From Zwartia sp. (GTDB taxonomy: Bacteria > Pseudomonadota > Gammaproteobacteria > Burkholderiales > Burkholderiaceae_B): 22,521 bases of DNA. Both the position numbers and the translations under genes were made by a program. The notes below the pieces were generated by a model, which searched no databases, had not been told where the DNA came from, and was given only the letters and a program-made list of their open reading frames with translations. Below, piece after piece: positions 9,310-17,415 of the stretch; position 1 is the first letter of the stretch, and each line of letters starts with the position of its first letter. Location of the stretch: contig JAURZO010000033.1 of the NCBI GenBank assembly GCA_030653405.1, positions 1-22,521 of the forward strand, in the 5' to 3' direction.

Positions 9310-9582
9310 ATGAGTCGATCAGTACAGTGCTTAAAGCTTAAGAAAGAAGCCGAGGGCCTTGAGTACCCCCCCTATCCTGGCGAAATGGGTACCAGAATCT
9401 GGCAAAGTATTTCCAAAGAAGCCTGGCAGGACTGGCTGGGGGTGCAGACGCGTCTGGTCAATGAGAACAGACTCAATCTGGCAGATGCGCGTGCCCGAAA
9501 GTACTTGAAAGAACAGATGGAAAAGTACCTGTTCGAAGACATCGACGTTGAAGCCCAAGGCTTCGTGCCTCCTCCGGCCTAA
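9310..9582 (+). CDS. yggX: probable Fe(II)-trafficking protein, YggX family
   Basis: This 90-residue protein is full length for the YggX family, small cytosolic proteins that protect iron-sulphur enzymes from oxidants and are proposed to handle ferrous iron. The family signature is clear: MSRSVQCLKL with the conserved cysteine at position 7, then LEYPPYPGEMGTRIW, AWQDWL and a C-terminal RKYLKEQMEKYLF. The frame can be extended four codons upstream to a TTG, but the ATG at 9310 gives the family's usual N-terminus and has a GGA seven bases before it. The gene lies 76 bases after argA with its own likely promoter, and converges on rpiA with an 18-base gap. Confidence 0.95.
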   Translation: MSRSVQCLKLKKEAEGLEYPPYPGEMGTRIWQSISKEAWQDWLGVQTRLVNENRLNLADARARKYLKEQMEKYLFEDIDVEAQGFVPPPA

Positions 9583-9600
9583 AACGACCGATTGAGGCAT

Positions 9601-10272
9601 CTACCCTAGCCGACGAATCCCTTGCTGGGTTGCCAGTAAGGCGATGTTGGCAGGCTGCAAGGCAAACAGGCCATTTGTGACGATACCTGGCACGCTATTT
9701 AGCTGTTGCTCCAGTGAGACTGCGTCGCGAATGCTCAGTCCGTGCACATCCAGAATCTGATTACCATTATCCGTAATGAACCCTTGGCGAAGCACTGGCG
9801 TGCCGCCTAGACTGGTTGCGAATCGTGCAACAGCTTCGCGCGCAATCGGCAAGACTTCAATCGGCAAAGGAAAGCGGCCGAGCTGTTCAACCAGTTTGCT
9901 TTCATCTGCGATACAAACAAACTGTTGCGCGACTGAGGCGACGATTTTTTCACGCGTCAAGGCTCCGCCCCCACCCTTGATCATATGAAGCTGGCTATTG
10001 ATCTCGTCCGCCCCGTCAACATAAACCGGCATGGTTTGTACATCATTCAAATCCAACACCGTGATGCCCAATTCAGTCAGGCGCTTGGCGCTGCGCTCAG
10101 AGCTTGCCACAGCACCATGAAAACGGCCGCGGTATCTGGCCAAACCATCGATAAACAAATCTGCGGTCGAACCCGTACCGACCCCGATCACGGCCTCAGC
10201 TGTCAGCAGCGGTTCAATAAAAGAGAGCGCAGCCTCGGCGGCTTGCAACTTAAGATCTTGTTGTGAAAGCAT
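9601..10272 (-). CDS. rpiA: ribose-5-phosphate isomerase A
   Basis: RpiA interconverts ribose 5-phosphate and ribulose 5-phosphate in the non-oxidative pentose phosphate pathway. The 223-residue product has the usual family length. The phosphate-binding loop GVGTGST lies at residues 30-36 and DGADE at 86-90. KGGGGALTREK starts at K99, so D86, K99 and E108 line up with the known active-site residues of the E. coli enzyme. The start is supported by AGGA five bases upstream. It is the last gene of the unit, 12 bases after rmuC, and its ribosome binding site lies in that short gap. The pairing with rmuC shows no obvious functional link. Confidence 0.97.
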   Translation of the reverse strand: MLSQQDLKLQAAEAALSFIEPLLTAEAVIGVGTGSTADLFIDGLARYRGRFHGAVASSERSAKRLTELGITVLDLNDVQTMPVYVDGADEINSQLHMIKGGGGALTREKIVASVAQQFVCIADESKLVEQLGRFPLPIEVLPIAREAVARFATSLGGTPVLRQGFITDNGNQILDVHGLSIRDAVSLEQQLNSVPGIVTNGLFALQPANIALLATQQGIRRLG

Positions 10273-10284
10273 AACGTTCCTGAT

Positions 10285-11715
10285 TTAAATGCGTTGATCG
10301 CGTGCGACGTCGGGAGGGAGTGATTCACCGTCCACCAGACCTATTCTCTCGCTGTCGGCAGACTCGGCAGCAAACACAGCGCTGGCCTGATCGTCAGGCA
10401 TCGCCTCGACATTTTTGAGGCTGCGTAACATCACTCGGGTCCGTGACTCTGTCTGTCCGATTCGTGTGCTCGCGGTATCGAGAGACTTTTTAACATTTGC
10501 CAGCGTGTCACCAAATTTTCCAAACTCGGTTTTGACCGCCCGTAATACCTGCCAGACCTCGGAGGAGCGCTGTTGAATCGCAAGCGTTCTAAAGCCCATT
10601 TGCAAGCTGTTGAGTAACGCTGCGAGATTAGCGGGTCCGGCAACATTCACCCGCAAATCGTGCAATTTGTCGAGCAAACCGGACTGACGTAATACCTCGG
10701 CGTAGAGGCTTTCGCTCGGCAAGAACATGATTGCAAAGTCTGTCGTGTGCGGGGGTGAAATGTATTTCGACACAATCGTCTTCGCCTGCAACTCTACGGC
10801 TCGCGCAAGCGCGGCGCCGGCGACTTTGATGCCCTCACGATCCGACGTTTCATGCGCGTCCATGAGGCGTTCGTACTCCTCTTTGGGGAATTTGGCATCA
10901 ATGGGTAACCAAACCGGACCGTCAAGTTGTCCTGCACCAGGCAGGCGAATCGCAAACTCAACCTGCGCATCACTGCCCGGCACCGTCTTGACGTTTTGCG
11001 CGTACTGATCGGGCGTCATGCTGTCCTCAATCAGACGGGCCAGCTGGACCTCGCCCCAGGTGCCACGCGTCTTGACATTAGTCAGCACACGCTTGAGATC
11101 GCCAACACCCGCAGCCAAGGTCTGCATTTCTCCAAGTCCCTTCTGTACGGATTCAAGACGATCAGAGACTTGTTTAAACGACTCCGTCAAGCGCGTTTCG
11201 AGTGTGGCGTGCAGCTTCTCATCAACGGTTCTACGCATTTCCTCCAGCTTAGCGGAGTTATCGGCCTGTAACGAAGAGAGTTTTTCCTCAACCGCGATGC
11301 GTAACTCGGTAATCCGTCGTTCATTGGTTTGAATCAATGTTTGTAATTGCTCAGCAAAACCCGCCGCGAAACGATTTAACGCGTCCGCGCTCTCCGATCT
11401 GCCTGCCGCGGCATCACGGGCGAATGCCGCTCGGAACTCCGCATCGCTTTGTGAGAGCTCAACTCTGAGGGCACGCGAGGACTCGGACAGCTCGGTTCGC
11501 AACTGACGGTGCATGTCTGCCTGTTCGGCACGCAAACCACGCTCAAGTCGCTCCTGACCCGTAACGATCTGATCCAAACGAGGATCGGTGACCAGCGTCT
11601 CACGCCGACCCGCTCGCCACCAGGCAAGCAGAGAAAACAACACAGCCAGACAGGAAGCGACTGCGATGAGCGGCAGTAAAACGCCAGGGTCGAGCAGCGT
11701 CGCAAAATCGCTCAA
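10285..11715 (-). CDS. rmuC: DNA recombination protein RmuC
   Basis: RmuC proteins limit recombination at inverted repeats and carry a predicted nuclease-like fold. The 476-residue product begins with a membrane segment (about residues 11-32), followed by a long heptad-rich coiled coil (about 45-205). The conserved core then has TRGTWGEVQ (216-224), VEFAIRLPG (252-260) and PIDAKFP (271-277), the charged residues expected of a PD-(D/E)XK-like site. The start is TTG, not ATG: AGGTG sits four bases before it, and the next in-frame Met is past residue 65, beyond the membrane segment. The TTG overlaps the stop of the arsC-like gene by two bases, implying translational coupling. The C-terminal 40 residues are acidic and weakly conserved. 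Confidence 0.93.
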   Translation of the reverse strand: MSDFATLLDPGVLLPLIAVASCLAVLFSLLAWWRAGRRETLVTDPRLDQIVTGQERLERGLRAEQADMHRQLRTELSESSRALRVELSQSDAEFRAAFARDAAAGRSESADALNRFAAGFAEQLQTLIQTNERRITELRIAVEEKLSSLQADNSAKLEEMRRTVDEKLHATLETRLTESFKQVSDRLESVQKGLGEMQTLAAGVGDLKRVLTNVKTRGTWGEVQLARLIEDSMTPDQYAQNVKTVPGSDAQVEFAIRLPGAGQLDGPVWLPIDAKFPKEEYERLMDAHETSDREGIKVAGAALARAVELQAKTIVSKYISPPHTTDFAIMFLPSESLYAEVLRQSGLLDKLHDLRVNVAGPANLAALLNSLQMGFRTLAIQQRSSEVWQVLRAVKTEFGKFGDTLANVKKSLDTASTRIGQTESRTRVMLRSLKNVEAMPDDQASAVFAAESADSERIGLVDGESLPPDVARDQRI

Positions 11716-12071
11716 TGGACACCTAATTTTTCAGCGAAACGCTTTTCATTAAAACCAACACTCACTGTTTGGTCCGGATATACGGTCACCGGCCGACGCA
11801 CGAGGGCGGGATACTGCGCAATCAGCGCCAGCCATTGCTGATCAGTCGCAGGGCTTTTGAGACTTTGATCCAAGTTGCGCCATGTCATCGACGCCCTGTT
11901 GACCAGTTTTTCCCAGCCACCGAGCGCTTGTGCCCATTGTGTTAACACTGCAGCCGCAACGGGCTCGTCACGATAATCCTGAAATACAGTCGCGACACCC
12001 TGTGCCTCAAGCCAGGCAAGCGCCTTGAGGCAGGTGCTGCATCGTGTGAGTCCATACAGTTTTACAGACAC
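11712..12071 (-). CDS. ArsC/Spx/YffB-family thioredoxin-fold protein
   Basis: This small protein of about 119 residues belongs to the ArsC-like thioredoxin-fold family that includes arsenate reductases, Spx and YffB. It opens with KLYGLTRCSTCLKA, giving a CxxC pair, and later has RRPVTVYPD, the conserved Arg-Arg-Pro stretch. Classical ArsC binds arsenate through one cysteine and nearby arginines; YffB-type members have no settled substrate, so I assign family only. An ATG at 12077 has AAAGGA directly touching it, whereas a GTG two codons later has the same AGGA six bases upstream and gives a more typical short N-terminus, so I prefer the GTG. A hairpin precedes the gene, and rmuC follows with a 2-base overlap. 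Confidence 0.85.
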   Translation of the reverse strand: MSVKLYGLTRCSTCLKALAWLEAQGVATVFQDYRDEPVAAAVLTQWAQALGGWEKLVNRASMTWRNLDQSLKSPATDQQWLALIAQYPALVRRPVTVYPDQTVSVGFNEKRFAEKLGVH

Positions 12072-12090
12072 AATCATTCCTTTGTGTAAA

Positions 12091-12108
12091 GAGGCTCGTT
12101 GGAGCCTC
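12091..12108 (-). terminator. 7-bp hairpin between kdkA and the arsC-like gene
   Basis: GAGGCTC and GAGCCTC form a perfect 7-bp stem with a 4-base loop. Read on the minus strand the stem is followed by TTTA, a weak U tract, so it could be a modest intrinsic terminator ending the radA-to-kdkA unit. It sits 13-19 bases before the start of the arsC-like gene, close enough to influence that ribosome binding site instead. No strong promoter is visible between the stem and that gene, so read-through may be required. Confidence 0.45.
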
Positions 12109-12109
12109 G

Positions 12110-12128
12110 TTGATGCTTGATGCTTGAT
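12110..12128. repeat. short tandem repeat, 7-base unit
   Basis: TTGATGC occurs twice followed by a partial TTGAT, just after the kdkA stop on the minus strand. With only 2.7 copies it may be chance, but it lies next to the hairpin in the same 61-base gap. Confidence 0.5.
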
Positions 12129-12132
12129 AGCA

Positions 12133-12933
12133 CTATTTTAATTGCTCCTGTGCGCACCAAACCTGTTGGTATCCCTTAAGCAAAGCCTGCCAGCAAGTCT
12201 GAGGGAAATCTCGCGCCGTTTTTTTCAACGAACGCAACAACCGAGACAGATTATCCGCCCGCTTGCCAGGAGTCAGTACGCCCGGGCGACCTCGATCAAA
12301 GTCGATCAACCAAATTTTCCCCTGCACATCAGACAGGATATTAAAAACATTTAAATCCGCATGCCAGACACCGTAGCGATGCATGGCGGCAATCGTCGCC
12401 CCTGCGCGTCCCCACAACTCGGGATCTGTGCTGTTTACCAAGGGCTGCGCATCAGGAATTCGTTGTGTCAATAAGGCGGCTCGGTAGGTCAAGCCCTTCC
12501 TCCAGACAGCCGCGCCAAGCGGCCGCGGCACGGGTAATCCTGCACGCCACATGCTGCGTAATAGATCAAACTCCAAAAACGCCCGCGTCTGACTCAAGCC
12601 AGACCAGACATAGCGGTCTTGTACGAGCTTGGCGACCAAACCACCGCGTCGATATTGTCGCAACACAGCCTCGAACGTGCCAACCCTGACAAACCATGCC
12701 GCGGCACGGCCACCCACCGTGACTGGGCGCGCGACAAGCTCGGGCGTCCGGGCATCAAAATAAGTCCAGACTGCCTCAGATGCGCCACCGCTGGCTTGGA
12801 GTGCCTGATCGATTCGTAACCAGCGATTAGGCAGGCTCAGTGTATCGACCATTTGGGAAGCAGCCTCCTCGGGGGGCTCCATCGTCTGCTTGAATGGGTG
12901 CTCAGGCACATGTTCAGTCTCGTGCGGCCTCAT
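12133..12933 (-). CDS. kdkA: 3-deoxy-D-manno-octulosonic acid (Kdo) kinase
   Basis: KdkA phosphorylates the Kdo residue attached to lipid A in bacteria that carry a single phosphorylated Kdo. The kinase-like fold is shown by WHADLNVFNIL (H191, D193, N195; catalytic loop) and WLIDFDRGRPG (D211 and D213; metal-binding DFD), matching the KdkA/WaaP lipopolysaccharide kinase group. The frame is open to 12975, which would overlap the haemoglobin gene. The ATG at 12933 has AAAGGTGA five bases before it, overlapping the haemoglobin stop, so I chose it (266 residues, a little longer than typical, with a charged and poorly conserved first 25). It is the last gene of the unit from radA, four bases after the haemoglobin gene. 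A WaaP-type heptose kinase is the main alternative. Confidence 0.87.
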   Translation of the reverse strand: MRPHETEHVPEHPFKQTMEPPEEAASQMVDTLSLPNRWLRIDQALQASGGASEAVWTYFDARTPELVARPVTVGGRAAAWFVRVGTFEAVLRQYRRGGLVAKLVQDRYVWSGLSQTRAFLEFDLLRSMWRAGLPVPRPLGAAVWRKGLTYRAALLTQRIPDAQPLVNSTDPELWGRAGATIAAMHRYGVWHADLNVFNILSDVQGKIWLIDFDRGRPGVLTPGKRADNLSRLLRSLKKTARDFPQTCWQALLKGYQQVWCAQEQLK

Positions 12934-12937
12934 CCGT

Positions 12938-13393
12938 TCACCTTTCGCGGTTACGCATCCAGTCCGCCACACCAAAAAAGATTTCGAGCATCCGGTCCAT
13001 CAAGGGCTCCGGATACTCCAGCTCTTTCATCGCACGCGCCATGCACAGCAACCACTGATCACGCTCTGCGATACCGATCGAAAAGGGCAAGTGTCTGGCT
13101 CGAAGTCTGGGATGACCAAAACGTTCAATATAGTGCTGGGGACCACCAAAGTAGCCGCACAGATACCAAAATAGTTTGTCGCGGGCCTGCGTCAAGCTCG
13201 ACCCATGTACGTCTCGCAGCAATTTCAGATCAGAGTCGACATCCATCACATCGTAAAAACGATCGACTAATGCTCGGATACCAGGTTCGCCACCGAGAAT
13301 GTCGAACATCGAAGGACTCGCTGCCGCGGTAGTTTGATGATTGTCCGAGGCAAGCTGGGCTTGCTGTTTGTTTTGATCTTGAGAATGAGTCAT
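12938..13393 (-). CDS. truncated haemoglobin, probably group II
   Basis: The 151-residue product is a 2-on-2 truncated globin. After a polar, glutamine-rich first 28 residues, the globin part starts with MFDILGGEPGIRALVDRFYD. Y47 fits the distal B10 tyrosine, H101 in RARHLPF the proximal haem ligand, and W114 in ERDQWL the TrpG8 that marks group II. Such proteins bind oxygen and related ligands and are linked to oxidative or nitrosative stress, but no role can be assigned here. The gene starts nine bases after the permease stop with no clear ribosome binding site, which suggests translational coupling, and ends four bases before kdkA. In-frame Met29 is possible but has no better signal. Confidence 0.9.
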   Translation of the reverse strand: MTHSQDQNKQQAQLASDNHQTTAAASPSMFDILGGEPGIRALVDRFYDVMDVDSDLKLLRDVHGSSLTQARDKLFWYLCGYFGGPQHYIERFGHPRLRARHLPFSIGIAERDQWLLCMARAMKELEYPEPLMDRMLEIFFGVADWMRNRER

Positions 13394-13402
13394 TTTTATC
13401 AG

Positions 13403-15892
13403 TTATGCATGGTGACGCAAAATCGCAAGCGGTGGGGTCTTGAGCACGCCCTTGAGCACAATCGCGCCCGCCAGCCAAGCTCCCAGCATGCAGACAGCCA
13501 AACCAAGCAACCAAGGCCATACCGAAAAGCGCATATCAAACTCAAACACCCAGTGCGAAATCGCCCAGGCAGCCAAGGTAGCGCCACTGGCAGCGAGCAG
13601 TCCCGCCAACGCACCAACGGCCAAGAGCTCAATCCGTTGCGCACCAGCGAGCTGACGCCGTGACGCACCAAACGCCCTGAGTAATGCCGCCTCGCGCACA
13701 CGCTCATCTCTTGTGGCGGATAAGGCCGCTGCCAACACAATAGCGCCTGCAAACACCGAGAAGAGAAAGAGCCCTTGAACCGCCACGGACACGCGATCAA
13801 GAATCGTCTGTAACTGGGTCAAGATGGCGCCCACATCAAAGACTGTCAAGTTTGGGAACTGTTTAACTAAATCTTGCGTAACCTTGAGTTGATCGGCAGG
13901 CAAATGAAACGCAGTCATCCAAGTCTGCGGCGCCTCACGTAGTGCGGATGGTGTCGTGATCGCGAAAAAATTGGCGCGCATCGAGTCCCAGTCAACGCGT
14001 CTGAGGCTTGTGACCTCCATGCGGATCGACTCACCCGCCACATCAAAGACCAACTGATCACCCAAATTGAGTCCGAGAGATTTAGCCAAACCGATCTCGA
14101 GTGACACTTCCGAACGGGTTGGGTCCAGATCGCGACCCGCCACAATCTGGCCGGGCTGCGTCAAGCGGTCCGCATAGGACAGATTGAACTCTCGCTGCAC
14201 CAAACGCTGCGCACGCGCCTCTTCATAGTCACTGGCTGAAACGGCGCGACCGTTTACTGACACCAAGCGCCCCCGCACCATCGGAGACAGTGTGACTTGC
14301 GTGAGCCCAGCCTGACCCAGAACCTGCTCAATGCTCTTGACCTGATCCGTTTGGATATTGATGAGAAAACGATTGGGTGCATCCGCAGGAAGTGTGCGTT
14401 GCCAGCCATCAAGCAAGTCAGTACGTACAATCGTCAGGAGCAAAATCGCCATCATTCCAACGGCAAGCGCACTCGTCTGGGCAATCGTAGCGCCACGACG
14501 ACGCACGACGCCCGCCAAGGCAAAGCGCAGGACCGGGAAGTTTTTAAGATGCTCCCTGAACTGCGACAGCATCCAAAGCACGAAGACACCGATCCCTGCA
14601 AACAGCGCGGCAGCCGCAAAAAATCCCGCCGCCAATCCAATACCAAGCTTGACGTCGTTGGCGACCCACCACATCAACACAGAAAAACCTGACAAACCCA
14701 ACAAATAACCCACGAGGCTTTGTAGGGGAATACGCTCCTGCTGGACGCGTAGTATCTGGGACGGCGGCACATGCCGCAAACCGTGCAGAGGTGGCCAGGC
14801 AAATGCCAGCAGCAGCCAAAGTCCGGCAAATAAACCTTGTAAGGCCGGCTCAAGGCCTGCCTGAGGGAGCTCAGCGCCCAACAGACCACCAAGTGCCTGC
14901 ACCATCAAGGCCTGTCCGCCCCAACCAATCACCACGCCAACCACGGAGGCGACGATGCCTGTCAGCACGAACTCACCGATCAAAATCACAGACACGGTGC
15001 GCTGCGTCACGCCCAGACAACGCATCACGGCGACACTATTGCGGTGACGTTGCCCAAAACGTCGAGCACCCAACGCGACTGCAACAGCCGCAATCAGCAC
15101 CGACAGCATCGCCACCAATGCTAAAAACTCTTGTGCCCGATCGAGGGAACGTCTGATTTCGGGGCGCCCCTCATCAACGGACAGGATTTTCTGACCTTTG
15201 GTCATCGCGCCGCCCAGCCAGGCACGCAAATTATCCACCGCGGGCAAATCACCTGCGACCAGAAAACTGTAACCAATTCGACTGCCAGGCGCGATGAGCC
15301 CAGAACGCATCAAATCCTCAGCGCGCAACATCAGACGCGGGGCAAGATTGACGAATTGAGGGCCTCGATCTGGTTCATAAGTGATAGCACGCGCAATCTT
15401 TAGAGTGAGATCACCGACCTTGATTGACTGACCGATTTGTAATCCGGTCTGGCTCAGCACCTGTGGGTCGACCCATACTTGACCGACTTCGGGCGCGACT
15501 GAGGTTTGCTGTTCTGGTCCGCCCAATATTTCGGTCGTACGTAAGCTCCCCCTTAAAGGGTACCCAGACTCGACACCCTTGATTGAGGCCAAGATCAGCC
15601 TGCCATCGGCACCCACCATCGAGGGGAACTGCCAGCCACGCACTGTTCGCAGTCCCAAGGACGCTGCCCGCTCAATAAAAGCCGCAGGAATCGGAGCCGA
15701 GGATTCGACTACCAGATCTGCCCCAAGCATCTGAGCCGCGTCACGCTCGAGTGCCCGCCCGACACGATCCGCTAAAAAACCAACACTCGTGACGGCCGCC
15801 ACGGCGATCACCACCGCAATCGCCAGCAGTCGCAGGTCACCTGCCCGCGCATCGCGCCAAGTTTGCTTAAAAATCATTTTCAGACTGTTCAT
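13403..15892 (-). CDS. FtsX-like ABC transporter permease, YbbP type
   Basis: This 829-residue membrane protein resembles YbbP, a double-length FtsX/MacB-type permease. I count about ten hydrophobic segments. The first (residues 21-41) is followed by a roughly 210-residue extracytoplasmic domain. The second (256-277) leads into RRFGQRHRNSVAVMRCLG, the coupling-helix region that contacts the ATPase. A block of four or five segments follows, then a second extracytoplasmic domain and a terminal group of three segments with a repeat of the coupling motif (RDERVREAALLRAFGAS). Family members act with a YbbA-like ATPase, but none is encoded within this window. It overlaps radA by four bases (ATGA) and is followed by the haemoglobin gene. 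The substrate is unknown; related proteins handle lipids or lipoproteins. Confidence 0.88.
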   Translation of the reverse strand: MNSLKMIFKQTWRDARAGDLRLLAIAVVIAVAAVTSVGFLADRVGRALERDAAQMLGADLVVESSAPIPAAFIERAASLGLRTVRGWQFPSMVGADGRLILASIKGVESGYPLRGSLRTTEILGGPEQQTSVAPEVGQVWVDPQVLSQTGLQIGQSIKVGDLTLKIARAITYEPDRGPQFVNLAPRLMLRAEDLMRSGLIAPGSRIGYSFLVAGDLPAVDNLRAWLGGAMTKGQKILSVDEGRPEIRRSLDRAQEFLALVAMLSVLIAAVAVALGARRFGQRHRNSVAVMRCLGVTQRTVSVILIGEFVLTGIVASVVGVVIGWGGQALMVQALGGLLGAELPQAGLEPALQGLFAGLWLLLAFAWPPLHGLRHVPPSQILRVQQERIPLQSLVGYLLGLSGFSVLMWWVANDVKLGIGLAAGFFAAAALFAGIGVFVLWMLSQFREHLKNFPVLRFALAGVVRRRGATIAQTSALAVGMMAILLLTIVRTDLLDGWQRTLPADAPNRFLINIQTDQVKSIEQVLGQAGLTQVTLSPMVRGRLVSVNGRAVSASDYEEARAQRLVQREFNLSYADRLTQPGQIVAGRDLDPTRSEVSLEIGLAKSLGLNLGDQLVFDVAGESIRMEVTSLRRVDWDSMRANFFAITTPSALREAPQTWMTAFHLPADQLKVTQDLVKQFPNLTVFDVGAILTQLQTILDRVSVAVQGLFLFSVFAGAIVLAAALSATRDERVREAALLRAFGASRRQLAGAQRIELLAVGALAGLLAASGATLAAWAISHWVFEFDMRFSVWPWLLGLAVCMLGAWLAGAIVLKGVLKTPPLAILRHHA

Positions 15893-17256
15893 GCGCGTAA
15901 CCTATCTAGTGCATCTTGAAGGCGATCAACCGCCCAAACCTCCAACCCCTCAATAGGCTGTCGAGGCGCGTTCGCCTTAGGGATAATAGCGACGGAAAAG
16001 CCGAGTTTCGCGGCCTCACGCAACCGTTCCTGGCCCCTCGGCGCAGGCCTGACCTCACCGGCCAGCCCCACTTCGCCAAAGGCGAACAAACCTTTGGGCA
16101 AAGGACGGTCACGCAAGGAAGACAAAATCGCCAACAACACAGGTAAATCGGCTGCGGGCTCGGTGATACGTACCCCACCCACGGCATTGACAAATACATC
16201 TTGATCAGAAGTTGATACTCCCGCATGACGATTCAACACGGCCAACAACATCGCCAAACGATTACCTTCGAGTCCGACCGACAAGCGTCGAGGATTTGGC
16301 ACATGCGCCGTGTCGACCAGCGCCTGGATTTCGACGAGCAGCGGACGCGTTCCTTCCTGTGTCGCCATGACGCAGGATCCTGAGACTTGTGCGGAATGCT
16401 GGGAGAGAAACAGTGCGGAAGGGTTGGAGACGCCGCGCAGACCGCGATCGGTCATCGCGAACACGCCGAGCTCATTGACCGCACCGAAACGATTTTTAAA
16501 GGCTCGCACCAGACGAAATGAAGAATGGGTATCGCCCTCGAAATACAGTACGGTATCCACGATATGCTCAAGCACTCTCGGGCCAGCCAGCGCACCATCT
16601 TTGGTGACATGACCAATCATCACGATCGGCACGCCAGTCTGCTTGGCCAGACGGGTCAGTTGGGCCGCACACTCCTTGACCTGAGAAACCGAACCCGGCG
16701 CAGCCGTCAGCTCGCTCGAATACATGGTTTGAATCGAATCAATCACGGCAACAGCAGGCTTTTGCTCCAACAGAGCCGCCTGAATGGCCTCGAGACGAAT
16801 TTCAGCAAACAGATCAACGCCATCGCCTGACAAACCGAGTCTTCGCGCGCGTAACGCCACTTGCTCGGCCGACTCCTCTCCTGTCACATACAGCACGCGC
16901 TGTTCACCGGACATTGCCACCAACGCTTGCAGTAACAACGTCGATTTGCCGATACCGGGATCACCGCCAATCAACACGACTGCGCCGGACACCAGTCCAC
17001 CGCCAAGCACACGATCAAATTCAGGGATTCCGGTAGAAATTCGCGGCAACTCCAGCGCCTCGACGTCCGAGAGGCTGCGTAGCGCACTTGATGTCGTGAG
17101 GGGCGCATACCGGTGTTGTTCGGCCTGCCCGGACGATCCGTTGTCACGCGACTCCTCGAGCGTATTCCACGCATGGCAATGCGGGCATTGGCCCAGCCAT
17201 TTTGGACTGATGCCACCGCACTCGGAGCAAGTAAAGATCGTTTTAATTTTTGCCAT
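15889..17256 (-). CDS. radA: DNA repair protein RadA
   Basis: RadA (Sms) is a RecA-like ATPase that promotes branch migration during recombinational repair. From the chosen ATG the product has 455 residues, near the usual 460. An N-terminal zinc finger uses C10, C13, C24 and C27. Walker A GGDPGIGKST is at 97-106, Walker B VIDSIQ at 171-176, and the RadA hallmark KNRFG at 254-258; the C-terminal part is the Lon-protease-like domain. The frame extends upstream to a GTG at 17280, but MAKIKTIFTCSECGG is the standard family start and AGAGAG lies five bases before this ATG. It is the first gene of the minus-strand unit and is divergent from hpnC. Confidence 0.97.
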   Translation of the reverse strand: MAKIKTIFTCSECGGISPKWLGQCPHCHAWNTLEESRDNGSSGQAEQHRYAPLTTSSALRSLSDVEALELPRISTGIPEFDRVLGGGLVSGAVVLIGGDPGIGKSTLLLQALVAMSGEQRVLYVTGEESAEQVALRARRLGLSGDGVDLFAEIRLEAIQAALLEQKPAVAVIDSIQTMYSSELTAAPGSVSQVKECAAQLTRLAKQTGVPIVMIGHVTKDGALAGPRVLEHIVDTVLYFEGDTHSSFRLVRAFKNRFGAVNELGVFAMTDRGLRGVSNPSALFLSQHSAQVSGSCVMATQEGTRPLLVEIQALVDTAHVPNPRRLSVGLEGNRLAMLLAVLNRHAGVSTSDQDVFVNAVGGVRITEPAADLPVLLAILSSLRDRPLPKGLFAFGEVGLAGEVRPAPRGQERLREAAKLGFSVAIIPKANAPRQPIEGLEVWAVDRLQDALDRLRA

Positions 17257-17415
17257 AAGACTCTCTGGCGCATGATGCACCGCACCCTGCTAGTCTAACG
17301 CAGGGGGAATCCCTTAAAAGCCTGAAATATCGACAGAAAACCCCTGCATGTTCGAGGTGAACCACTACACTTCGTCATTAAGTCCTGAAATCGAAAGATT
17401 AAGTAATATTTATCT
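17257..17415. promoter_or_regulatory. divergent radA/hpnC intergenic region with inverted repeats
   Basis: This is the longest non-coding stretch, 159 bases. CCCTGC at 17285-17290 can pair with GCAGGG at 17300-17305 (9-base loop). The same GCAGGGG (17300-17306) can pair instead with CCCCTGC at 17341-17347 across 34 bases, so two structures exclude each other. Before hpnC, TAATAT at 17404-17409 resembles a -10 box but lies six bases from the ATG, and neither a good -35 nor a Shine-Dalgarno site is visible. I see no clear radA promoter. No open frame here looks coding. Confidence 0.4.

Noticed and set aside
9566..9599. TGCCTC/GAGGCA inverted repeat at the yggX-rpiA convergent end as a terminator
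   Set aside because: The stem is only 6 bp with a 22-base loop and no T run; too weak to annotate.
12853..13332. 159-codon plus-strand open frame opposite kdkA and the haemoglobin gene
   Set aside because: It is a shadow frame, with proline-, serine- and arginine-rich low-information sequence and no recognisable motif. The opposite strand holds two clearly identified genes.
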